Below, piece by piece: positions 25,001 to 33,568 of a stretch of 64,000 nucleotides of DNA (the first letter of the stretch is position 1; each line of letters opens with the position of its first letter). The DNA lies in assembly GCA_024400295.1 (NCBI GenBank), contig JAKSNA010000004.1, positions 62,001-126,000 on the forward strand, given 5' to 3'. This DNA is from Bacteroidales bacterium. GTDB lineage: Bacteria; Bacteroidota; Bacteroidia; Bacteroidales; F082. The notes beneath the pieces were generated by a model. It worked only from the letters and a program-made list of their open reading frames with translations. It made no database searches and was not told the DNA's origin. The position numbers were made by a program, and so were the translations under genes.

Positions 25001-26503
25001 TTAGTGTTTGAAATGTCTGAATCCTGTGAATACCATGGCGATGCCGAGTCTGTTGCACGCGTCGATGGAGTCTTGGTCACGCACCGAGCCGCCGGGCTGC
25101 ACGATGGATCTTATGCCGGCTTCGTTGGCGATTGTCACGCAGTCGTCGAACGGGAAGAAGGCGTCTGACGCCAAGACAGCACCGTTGAGGTCGAAGTCGA
25201 AACTCTTCGCCTTCGCGATGGCCTGACGGAGCGAGTCAACACGTGAGGTCTGGCCGATGCCTGAAGCGTACAGCTGCTTGTTCTTGGCAAGCACGATGGC
25301 GTTTGAACGGCTGTGTTTCACAATCTTGTTCGCAAAAATCAAATCATCAATATCATTTTGATTTTCAACGAGTTTATCTGTCACAGGCTTGAAGTCGGCA
25401 GCCGTCTCCGAATGAAGGTCACGGTCTTGTTCCAAGATTCCGTTGAGTGCCGATTTGTAAACCTTTGAAGGGAATTTGTTTGATTTCAGCTTGAGGACGA
25501 TTCTGTTTTTCTTCGTGAACAGGATGTCAAGGACGCCTTCGTCGTAACTTGGTGCGACACATACCTCGAAGAACATCTTGTTCATCTCTGTAGCTGTCTG
25601 AATATCAATTGGTTGATTGCTCACCATCACGCCGCCGAAAGCCGAGACGGGGTCGCCCGCGAGCGCAGCGTTATATGCGTCGAGGATGTTGCTCCGCGAT
25701 GCGATGCCGCACGGGTTGTTGTGTTTCAGGATTGCAAAAGTAGGCTCGTCAAACTCGCGGATGAGGTTGAGACCGGCATCGAGGTCGAGTAAGTTGTTGT
25801 ACGACAGGTCTTTACCGTGAAGTTTCTCAAAGACATCATCGAGGTTTCCGTTGAACACTGCCTGCTGGTGAGGGTTTTCGCCGTATCTCAAAGCCGATGT
25901 CTTTTCGGCGCTTCTGCCGTCGAACCAGTTGAAAATAGCAGTGTCATAATGTGAGCTTGTCTGGAAAGCATATTTTGCGAAACGCATCCTGTCTTCGATG
26001 GAGGTGCATCCATCCTGTTTCTCGTACATATCCATAAACTCTTGATAATGAGCCGATGACGGGACGATGAGGCAGTGGTTGAAGTTCTTCGCACCGGCGC
26101 GGATGAGCGAGATGCCGCCGATGTCGATCTTCTCGATGATCTGTTCTTTGTCATCGGTGTTCCTCACCGTTTCCTCGAAAGGATAAAGGTCAACGATGAC
26201 GAGGTCGAACGCCGGAATGTTGTATTTCTGCATCTCTTGGATGTCGCCTTCGTTGTCCAAACGCGCGAGAATGCCTCCCATGACCTGCGGGTGCAAGGTC
26301 TTCACGCGACCGCCGAGAATTGAAGGATAACCCGTCAACGACTCGACGGAACGGACACTGCCGTCAAATTTTTTAATGAAGTCCAAAGTGCCGCCCGTGG
26401 CGTAGATTTGTACGTCATTTTTCTTCAAAAGATTGACTATTTTATCAAGGTCAGTTTTATAATATACTGATATTAAACAATTTGTAATTTTTTTTAGTGC
26501 CAT
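25001..26503 (-). CDS. purH: Bifunctional AICAR transformylase / IMP cyclohydrolase
   Basis: A 500-residue enzyme catalysing the last two steps of IMP synthesis. The N-terminal MGS-like cyclohydrolase domain (IYATGGTLDFIKKF, LGGRVKTLHPQVMGGI) precedes the transformylase domain (RYGENPHQQAVF, ILKHNNPCGIA, DAFFPFDDC). The ATG at 26503 (ALKKITNCLIS) is chosen over an upstream 25-codon extension because it gives the family length. First gene of the mre unit, an arrangement known in Bacteroidota. The 26504-26750 gap to recJ is AT-rich and without genes. Confidence 0.96.
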   Translation of the reverse strand: MALKKITNCLISVYYKTDLDKIVNLLKKNDVQIYATGGTLDFIKKFDGSVRSVESLTGYPSILGGRVKTLHPQVMGGILARLDNEGDIQEMQKYNIPAFDLVIVDLYPFEETVRNTDDKEQIIEKIDIGGISLIRAGAKNFNHCLIVPSSAHYQEFMDMYEKQDGCTSIEDRMRFAKYAFQTSSHYDTAIFNWFDGRSAEKTSALRYGENPHQQAVFNGNLDDVFEKLHGKDLSYNNLLDLDAGLNLIREFDEPTFAILKHNNPCGIASRSNILDAYNAALAGDPVSAFGGVMVSNQPIDIQTATEMNKMFFEVCVAPSYDEGVLDILFTKKNRIVLKLKSNKFPSKVYKSALNGILEQDRDLHSETAADFKPVTDKLVENQNDIDDLIFANKIVKHSRSNAIVLAKNKQLYASGIGQTSRVDSLRQAIAKAKSFDFDLNGAVLASDAFFPFDDCVTIANEAGIRSIVQPGGSVRDQDSIDACNRLGIAMVFTGFRHFKH

Positions 26504-26750
26504 AAAATTAACAGGTTTTAAATTGCAATAATAATGAAAATAAGCGAGATGGGGTTTAATTTTTGAAATATTTTTCAAGATTTTTTAAACAAACTTCATG
26601 ACGTGAAATAATAGTTGCTTTTGTTGTGTCTGTTGAGTAGAATTATAAATTATTGAGTATAAGTGAGTTATTAAAATGTGAAAAATAATTGAGAAAAAAT
26701 GTCAGTAAAACAGAAAAAAAATTTAATTTTACAGGTTAAAAAAGTAAAAA

Positions 26751-28526
26751 GTGGAAACTCGTTGGATAATAGCCCAAGAGGCTGATAAACAAAATGTTAG
26801 AAACTTGTCTGATGCTTTAGGCATTGACGAGATTTTGGCATCGTTGCTTGTCCAACGCGGAATAACGACTTTCGACGAGGCAAAGGATTTCTTCCGCCCG
26901 TCGCTGTCACATCTGCATGACCCGTTCCTGATGAAAGACATGGACAAGGCTGTCGATAGGTTGCAGCTTGCCATGCAAAATGGCGAGAAAATCCTTATTT
27001 ATGGTGACTACGACGTTGACGGTACAACGGCCGTGGCATTGATTTACACCTACTTAAAGAACCTTATCAACAAGAAAAAGATTGAGTTTTATATTCCGGA
27101 CCGTTATGAAGAGGGTTACGGCATATCCTATAAAGGTATCGATTATGCCGCCGAAAACGGTTTCGGACTTGTGATAGTGCTCGACTGCGGCATCAAAGCC
27201 GTCGAGAAAATTGAGTACGCGAACGAGAAAGGCGTCGATTTCATCATCTGCGACCATCACCGTCCGGGTGATGAGATTCCTAACGCTGTGGCAGTCCTTG
27301 ACTCCAAACGTGTTGATTGTCAATATCCTTACAAAGAACTGTCGGGCTGTGGCGTCGGCTTCAAGCTCGTCACTGCTCTGTCAATGCGCCTCGGTCGTCC
27401 AATAGAGGAGGTCTATGCCTTGATGGATTATGTGGCGGTGAGTATCGCTGCCGACATCGTGCCTATCACCGGCGAGAACCGCGTCTTGGCGTATTTCGGA
27501 CTTAAACTGCTTAATCGCCGGCCGCGTCCGGGCATCGAGGCGGTGCTTCGTCATGCCAACATCAGACGTCGCGATGAGGTGCAGAACGCAGAGGTCGAGT
27601 CACAGAATGTCCTCGAAAGAGAGATGACTATCAGCGACTTGGTATTCCTGATTGGTCCTCGTATCAATGCAGCCGGCCGTCTTGAGAAAGCCAGCGACTC
27701 GGTAAGGCTGCTGATTGCGACTAATTATGAACATGCCGAGAAACTCGCATCAAGCATCAACGACCTGAATGCGAAACGCCGTGAGTTTGACAACGCCATC
27801 ACCGAGGAGGCCCTCGCGATGATCGAAGCCGACGAGAAAATGCGGCTCGCGAAGAGCACGGTGATTTTCAACGAGAACTGGCACAAAGGCGTCATCGGCA
27901 TAGTGGCGTCACGACTTACAGACTCTTACTATCGCCCGACCATAGTGCTGACACGTTCGGGCAACCTTATCACAGGTTCGGCACGCTCAATCAAGAATTT
28001 CGACATCTACGACGCCATCGACGACTGCTCCGACCTGCTTGAACATTTCGGCGGTCATAAATATGCAGCCGGTCTCTCGTTGAAACCGGAAAATCTGCCG
28101 GCATTTGCCGAGCGTTTTGAAAAATATGTCTCGGAACATCTTGAAAATGAAGAGCTTGTGCCAGAACTGAATGTTGACATTCGTATTAACTTCTCTGACA
28201 TCACTCCGAAGTTTGTCAGGATTTTGAAACAGTTTGCGCCTTTCGGACCAGGCAACCTCTCGCCGGTATTCTTGTCGGATAACGTTGTTGATACAGGTTA
28301 CTCCCGCGCTGTCGGAAATCATAAGCATCTGAAACTCACCGTGATGCAGAAGGATCATCCGGATGATACCTTTGCGGGCATCGCTTTCCAGAAAGGCGAC
28401 CTTTTCGACAGGATCCACGAGAAAGAGCCGTTCTCGATGTGCTATTACGTTGAGGAGAACTTCTGGCTCGGGAAGACGACGCTGCAACTCAACGTGAAGG
28501 ACATAAAGTTTCCGGAAAAGGAATAA
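26751..28526 (+). CDS. recJ: Single-stranded-DNA-specific exonuclease RecJ
   Basis: A 591-residue DHH-family 5'-3' exonuclease of recombination and repair. Motifs: LIYGDYDVDGTTAVALIY, IVLDCGIKAVE, DFIICDHHRPGDE (DHH core), IGPRINAAGRLEKASD, and the DHHA1 motif GGHKYAAGLSL, followed by an OB-fold C-terminus. The start codon is GTG (26751); no ATG fits the family N-terminus. Length is typical. Divergent from purH. Confidence 0.95.
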   Translation: METRWIIAQEADKQNVRNLSDALGIDEILASLLVQRGITTFDEAKDFFRPSLSHLHDPFLMKDMDKAVDRLQLAMQNGEKILIYGDYDVDGTTAVALIYTYLKNLINKKKIEFYIPDRYEEGYGISYKGIDYAAENGFGLVIVLDCGIKAVEKIEYANEKGVDFIICDHHRPGDEIPNAVAVLDSKRVDCQYPYKELSGCGVGFKLVTALSMRLGRPIEEVYALMDYVAVSIAADIVPITGENRVLAYFGLKLLNRRPRPGIEAVLRHANIRRRDEVQNAEVESQNVLEREMTISDLVFLIGPRINAAGRLEKASDSVRLLIATNYEHAEKLASSINDLNAKRREFDNAITEEALAMIEADEKMRLAKSTVIFNENWHKGVIGIVASRLTDSYYRPTIVLTRSGNLITGSARSIKNFDIYDAIDDCSDLLEHFGGHKYAAGLSLKPENLPAFAERFEKYVSEHLENEELVPELNVDIRINFSDITPKFVRILKQFAPFGPGNLSPVFLSDNVVDTGYSRAVGNHKHLKLTVMQKDHPDDTFAGIAFQKGDLFDRIHEKEPFSMCYYVEENFWLGKTTLQLNVKDIKFPEKE

Positions 28527-28554
28527 TATCTGCGTAGTTGATTTAGCAACAGAC

Positions 28555-28995
28555 TTATAGTCCTAATATAGCATTAAACCAGCTTTTTTCTGTGAGTGTC
28601 ACCGATGCTTGAAGTCCCGATTTTAATGTTATTTCCTCGTTTTCTCTTAAAAAAATATCGACTGTGTTTAACCCGTTGATGCGTTTTTCTGATATAGATA
28701 TGACGTTGCCTTCAATCGTTAAACCGTTAACATCAATGGAAACAGTCATTCCTTGTTGTAATTGCTTGGCTTTTTGTGGTTCTATGTAAGCAACGCACGA
28801 TGACGGAGCTAATGGATTGGCTGTAACAGTGAAATATATTTCCTCCTGGTAGGGAATAAGCATTGAAACAGCGACCATAATTGCAATAACTAAACCTATA
28901 ATTGTGATGCCATAACGGTCTATGGCAGGTGGAATTTTGCCAACGATGTTTCTGACTTTTTCGCTACGCAACTCTATGTCTTTTGTCTCTGGCAT
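28555..28995 (-). CDS. Minimal HlyD-like membrane protein of the peptide exporter
   Basis: A 146-residue protein with one N-terminal membrane helix (about residues 28-47), then the entry and exit beta strands of an HlyD/MFP adaptor (PYQEEIYFTVTANPLAPS; QGMTVSIDVNGLTIEGNVIS). The long alpha-hairpin and lipoyl domains of a normal ~400-residue adaptor are absent, without an obvious frameshift. It follows the C39 ABC transporter by 10 bases. The ATG at 28995 is preferred to a TTG at 29016 that overlaps the transporter. It may be a naturally short adaptor or a deleted one. Confidence 0.65.
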   Translation of the reverse strand: MPETKDIELRSEKVRNIVGKIPPAIDRYGITIIGLVIAIMVAVSMLIPYQEEIYFTVTANPLAPSSCVAYIEPQKAKQLQQGMTVSIDVNGLTIEGNVISISEKRINGLNTVDIFLRENEEITLKSGLQASVTLTEKSWFNAILGL

Positions 28996-29005
28996 GTCAA
29001 TAATT

Positions 29006-31189
29006 CTAATTTCCAAGTTCGAGTTGGTTTTTCACCAACTGATAATATTTTCCTTTAAGTTCTGTAAGTTCGGAATGGTTGCCTTGTTCGGCAATTTTCC
29101 CGTTTTCAAGTACTACAATATTGTCGGCGTTTTTGACAGTGCTGAGTCTGTGTGCTACAATGATAACCGTCTTGCCTTTGTAAAAATCATTAAGATTTTC
29201 GATTATTGTACGTTCATTGTTTGCATCAAGTGCATTGGTTGCCTCATCGAAGAAAAGTATTTGTGGATTTTTATAAACAGCTCTTGCAATCAATATGCGT
29301 TGACGCTGTCCTTGGCTCAACCCCTGTCCGTCTTGTCCGATTATGGTATTGTATTTCAATGGCAATGAATATATGTATTCAGCAATATTCGCTATTTCCG
29401 CCGCTTTCTTCATACGTTCAATATCAATTTCTTCATCGGAGACAGCTATGTTTCGTGCTATGCTTTCCGAGAATATGAATCCATCCTGCATTACCGCACC
29501 GCAAACGCTTCTCCACCATTTTAAATTGAAGCGGTTTAAATTTTCGCCGCCGACAGTGATTACACCTTCATTGGGTGTATAATATCCGAGAAGCAGTTTT
29601 ACAAGTGTTGTCTTGCCGCTTCCACTTGCTCCTACGATAGCTGTAACTTTACCTTCAGGTATGTCAAGACAAATATCATCGAGGACATAATCGCTGCGAG
29701 TACCATCATATTTAAAATACAAATGTTTTATTTCAATATCATTACTGCTTGTTGATGAGATGGTTCTTTCAGTATTTTCTTCGTTCTGCTGTGTATGTAT
29801 TTCACTCATTCGCTCAAGGCTGATACTCACGTCCTGCCATTGATACACAAAACTCATCAGCTGTTCAACAGGACTGTTCAGCTGTCCGATGATATATTGA
29901 ACAGCCAGCATCATACCGAGTGTCATTTCTCCATGAATAACAGACGTTGCCGCAAGTACTGTCGTGAGGATGTTTTTCAATTCATTGATGCATACGCTGC
30001 CGGCTTGTTGGTATTGTTGCAAGGTGAGTGACTTCATGTTTACATCAAAGAGATCGGCTTGTGTATCTTCCCACTGCCAGCGTTTGCGTTCCTCGCTGCC
30101 TTGCAGTTTTATCTCCTGCATTCCACGTAAGAGTTGGAAAATCATATTGTTATTATCCGCTTGTTTTTCAAAGTACAAATAATCCAATGTGCGGCGTTTT
30201 TTCAGGAATAGGCGTATCCAGATACCATAAAGGATACTTCCTGTAATGAAGACAAGGAAGATTTTTGTATTGTAAATCAATAATACAATGCCGAAAACAA
30301 TGAAACTAAAAAAGGAGAAGATAATGTTGAGCGTCTGAACAGTAAGGAAACGTTCGACGCGTTCATGGTCATTGATTCGTTGTTGCAGGTCGCCGATGAG
30401 TTTGGTATCGAAGAATTTCATCGGAAGCTTCATAAGTTTGATGAAGAAGTCGGATATTAAGGATATGTTGATACGCGTACTTATGTGCAGTAATATGCGG
30501 CGGCGAATAAAATCAATGGCTGTTTGGCTGAAAAGGAGCATGAGCTGGGCTATGAGTACAAGCCAGACAAAACCAATGTCTTTATGGCTTATTCCTGTGT
30601 CGACAATCGCTTGTGTCAGAAATGGCAGTACAAGTTGCAACAAGCAGCCAATTAGTAGTCCAAGAATAAGTTGAAAAAAATAGCGTTTGTATTTCAGGAA
30701 ATAATTGGCTAAGAACTTAAGTCGATTTTGTTGTGGTGCGGCATCACCTTCACTTTGGTAGAAAAGTTGTGTTGGCTCAAGTAATAGTACGATACCTTTT
30801 TCTTCGCCATTGTTTTTTGTGCTAAACCAATGTTTGCAAAATTCATCTTTTGTGTATGTTATCAACCCTTTGCCAGGATCTGCCACGGACACTTTGGTTC
30901 GTTTAATTTTATAGACGACAACGAAATGGTTTTGGTTCCAATGAACGATGCATGGCAATGGAGCTTTTTTCGCCAAAGCCTCAAAAGAAAGCATGCAACC
31001 GACGGTGTGCATCCCTATTTTCTCGGCGGCATGGCTGATCCCAAGCATACTCACACCTTCGCGACCGATAGAAGAATAAGCTCTCAATGTGTCGAGAGAA
31101 TAAATTCTGCCATAATATTCAGCGACCATCTTTAAGCAAGCTGGTCCGCAATCCATAGCATCGGGTTGATGAGTGAAAGGGAAATACAT
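29006..31189 (-). CDS. C39-peptidase-containing ABC transporter (PCAT), peptide exporter
   Basis: A 727-residue bacteriocin-type exporter that cleaves leader peptides after a GG-type site and exports the product. The N-terminal C39 peptidase has catalytic Cys14 in DAMDCGPACLKM, His in NQNHFVVVY and Asp in VADPGKG. A six-helix transmembrane domain follows (~160-440), then the ATPase: Walker A GASGSGKT, signature LSQGQRQRI and Walker B ILFFDEATNAL. It lies between a barrel protein (5-base gap) and the HlyD-like gene. No double-Gly precursor is seen nearby. Confidence 0.92.
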   Translation of the reverse strand: MYFPFTHQPDAMDCGPACLKMVAEYYGRIYSLDTLRAYSSIGREGVSMLGISHAAEKIGMHTVGCMLSFEALAKKAPLPCIVHWNQNHFVVVYKIKRTKVSVADPGKGLITYTKDEFCKHWFSTKNNGEEKGIVLLLEPTQLFYQSEGDAAPQQNRLKFLANYFLKYKRYFFQLILGLLIGCLLQLVLPFLTQAIVDTGISHKDIGFVWLVLIAQLMLLFSQTAIDFIRRRILLHISTRINISLISDFFIKLMKLPMKFFDTKLIGDLQQRINDHERVERFLTVQTLNIIFSFFSFIVFGIVLLIYNTKIFLVFITGSILYGIWIRLFLKKRRTLDYLYFEKQADNNNMIFQLLRGMQEIKLQGSEERKRWQWEDTQADLFDVNMKSLTLQQYQQAGSVCINELKNILTTVLAATSVIHGEMTLGMMLAVQYIIGQLNSPVEQLMSFVYQWQDVSISLERMSEIHTQQNEENTERTISSTSSNDIEIKHLYFKYDGTRSDYVLDDICLDIPEGKVTAIVGASGSGKTTLVKLLLGYYTPNEGVITVGGENLNRFNLKWWRSVCGAVMQDGFIFSESIARNIAVSDEEIDIERMKKAAEIANIAEYIYSLPLKYNTIIGQDGQGLSQGQRQRILIARAVYKNPQILFFDEATNALDANNERTIIENLNDFYKGKTVIIVAHRLSTVKNADNIVVLENGKIAEQGNHSELTELKGKYYQLVKNQLELGN

Positions 31190-31194
31190 AACTT

Positions 31195-33507
31195 TTATTT
31201 CTGTTTCACCATACCATCATCATAACCGCCGTTCCAAAGAGTCTTTCCGCTTTTGGTGAACGCCTTGCCATAATTAATTTGCCAAGCAATTCCAAGAGAT
31301 ATCATGTTACCATTGTTTGCAGTCCAGTTGACGTGATGGTATGGATGAACGGCTGACAGGCTTTCTGATTCATATTTATATCCCTCACTGTTGAATGGGC
31401 AATTCCATGTGGCAGTGAAATAGAAATCTTTCCATTTATATTGCACGTAAATATCTTGGGACTTTGCTTCATACCACAATTCCTCGCCATTTAACGAACA
31501 AGAAGGGGTTATGTCAAAATTACATCCAGCCACGAAATTGTTCCAGTATGCCTGCGCATTGATGCCGCTTGCGAAATTGTCGTGCGAATGCAAAAAACTT
31601 TCACCGGCGGACTTGTCTCTTCTCAATGTGCCATATATGGAGATGTTTATGTGGTTGAATAGTTTACTGACACCGGTTTCAAAAGATAAATATATGCAGT
31701 TGAAATAGTCTGCATTTACAGGTGAACTGATGAACAAATTGCTGTTAGGGTCATAGTGGCAGAGATTAACAATCGGGTTAAAGAGATGATAGCTGCCTGC
31801 TGCAGCGTTGACAAACCAGCCTTTGGAGTGGACGTAACGTGCCAATAATCTTCCATCCAACTGATTTGAAGGCTTCAAATCAGCGTTTCCAACGGTAGCT
31901 TCTACATTGTCAATGCGTTGCATAACTGTCGAGAGTGAACTTAATGATGGTAATGATGGTGTGAAATTAGCGGTTGCAGTCAACGACCAGCTGTTGTTCA
32001 TACGCCAGTTGAGTCTGGCAGAACTCAAATTTCTTATGTAAATTTTATTGGCACTGCCATCAACGACAGAAAATAATTTCGCGGCCGTTCCGAGAGCGTA
32101 ATTGACTTTTTCTCCCAAATTGCCTTGTACTTCTCCGTATAAGTATAGATTATCTTTCGACATTTTTGAAACAGTGTTATATTCAACATAATCGTTGTTT
32201 GCGAAATTATGCTGGTATTGCAAGCCGAAACGTGTGCTGATCTTTGTAAATTGTTTACTGTAAGCACCCTCCGCAGTGACTGCATATCCATAGTTGCCGA
32301 CTTGTGTCTTGTAATTCTCAACTGTGTCTATTTTTGTGTAAATCAATTTATTAACATAATTTGAAGACGAATATTGACCGACGATATTGAATTCCATTTT
32401 CTGATTGTTTTTCAACTTTTGGGAGTAGAAAAGGTCGATTGTTGGCATTCTGTATTTGTTGTCGGTATATCTTTCCATGTTAGACGTGTCGATACATCCG
32501 TTGTCAGATTCTATCATTTCTCCGTTCCATTTCCAATGATTGTTTCCAAGGTTGCCTCGCAATGAAGCCACAAAAGTAGTACTGTCGTTTGCTTGAAATG
32601 TGTATTCAGCTGTCACACTGTGGTCGATGTAATGGAAAGGACTCTGGTTTTTCTGTTGTCTTTCAACAATTCTGAGCGAATCCAAATACTTGTCGTACAT
32701 CACGTATGGAACATCATTGTAGTTTCTGTAGTTGACGTTGTATTGCACTGAAAATTCCGACCTGCCTTTATGGTAAGAACCGAAGAAATATCCGTCAACC
32801 TTACCAGTAGTTAGAGCCGACGATATTCTTGTCACCACACTGCCTCCATCGTCCTGTTCCTTCAATATGACATTAATAATGCCGGAAGCTCCGCGGTCGA
32901 GATAGCGGATGCCAGGGTTGTTGCTGTATTCAATACGTTTGATTTTGTCGGCCTTGACGTTGCAGAAGCGTGTCATTGAGACTTCCTTTCCGTTGATTTG
33001 CAATATAGGTGAGCCGCCATCAATGGTTATGTTTTGTAGTGCCATATTGACTTTTAATCCAGGAAGTTGTTGCATATCAAGCAGTTCGAGATTTCTTCCT
33101 GCAACATCTGCTTCTTTGGGGTCAGGCAGTACCACAAAACGGTCGGCTTCTTCTGTGACGCGTGTGCCAACCACCATTACCTCATCTAATTCTTCCGATT
33201 TGCTCGGCATTATTAGCTGACCGAGGTCGCCTGCTCCACATCTGACCGACAAGCTTTCATATCCTATTGCAGATGCTGTTATAATATATTTTTCATCAAC
33301 GACATCGAAAGAAAAAAAACCTGTACTGTCGGTCACGGTTCCTGCTATAATGTTTTTATTGTCAATATTTCGCAACGCGACATTCGCGAACTGAATAGGG
33401 TTCATGTTCTCGTCAGCCAATTGGCCAGTAATTTGATTTTCGCTGTTTTGTGCAAAAGTTGCCGAAGACAACAGATACAGAAACAGGAGGATAAAGACTT
33501 TTTTCAT
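31195..33507 (-). CDS. TonB-receptor-like outer-membrane beta-barrel protein 1 of the export locus
   Basis: A 770-residue outer-membrane protein: signal peptide (ends SATFAQ), N-terminal carboxypeptidase-regulatory-like beta-sandwich (~25-95), a plug-like region (LQINGKEVSMTRFCNVKADK) and a large beta-barrel ending in a Lys-rich tail. It belongs to the TonB-receptor-like outer-membrane barrel family often found with peptide-export loci in Bacteroidota. Substrate unknown. A -7 box (33532-33539, minus strand) lies 25 bases upstream; the PCAT gene follows 5 bases downstream. Confidence 0.85.
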   Translation of the reverse strand: MKKVFILLFLYLLSSATFAQNSENQITGQLADENMNPIQFANVALRNIDNKNIIAGTVTDSTGFFSFDVVDEKYIITASAIGYESLSVRCGAGDLGQLIMPSKSEELDEVMVVGTRVTEEADRFVVLPDPKEADVAGRNLELLDMQQLPGLKVNMALQNITIDGGSPILQINGKEVSMTRFCNVKADKIKRIEYSNNPGIRYLDRGASGIINVILKEQDDGGSVVTRISSALTTGKVDGYFFGSYHKGRSEFSVQYNVNYRNYNDVPYVMYDKYLDSLRIVERQQKNQSPFHYIDHSVTAEYTFQANDSTTFVASLRGNLGNNHWKWNGEMIESDNGCIDTSNMERYTDNKYRMPTIDLFYSQKLKNNQKMEFNIVGQYSSSNYVNKLIYTKIDTVENYKTQVGNYGYAVTAEGAYSKQFTKISTRFGLQYQHNFANNDYVEYNTVSKMSKDNLYLYGEVQGNLGEKVNYALGTAAKLFSVVDGSANKIYIRNLSSARLNWRMNNSWSLTATANFTPSLPSLSSLSTVMQRIDNVEATVGNADLKPSNQLDGRLLARYVHSKGWFVNAAAGSYHLFNPIVNLCHYDPNSNLFISSPVNADYFNCIYLSFETGVSKLFNHINISIYGTLRRDKSAGESFLHSHDNFASGINAQAYWNNFVAGCNFDITPSCSLNGEELWYEAKSQDIYVQYKWKDFYFTATWNCPFNSEGYKYESESLSAVHPYHHVNWTANNGNMISLGIAWQINYGKAFTKSGKTLWNGGYDDGMVKQK

Positions 33508-33568
33508 GGTGACGGAATTTTAATATGAGTGCAAAAATAATATTTTTTTATATGATTATTTTGATTCA

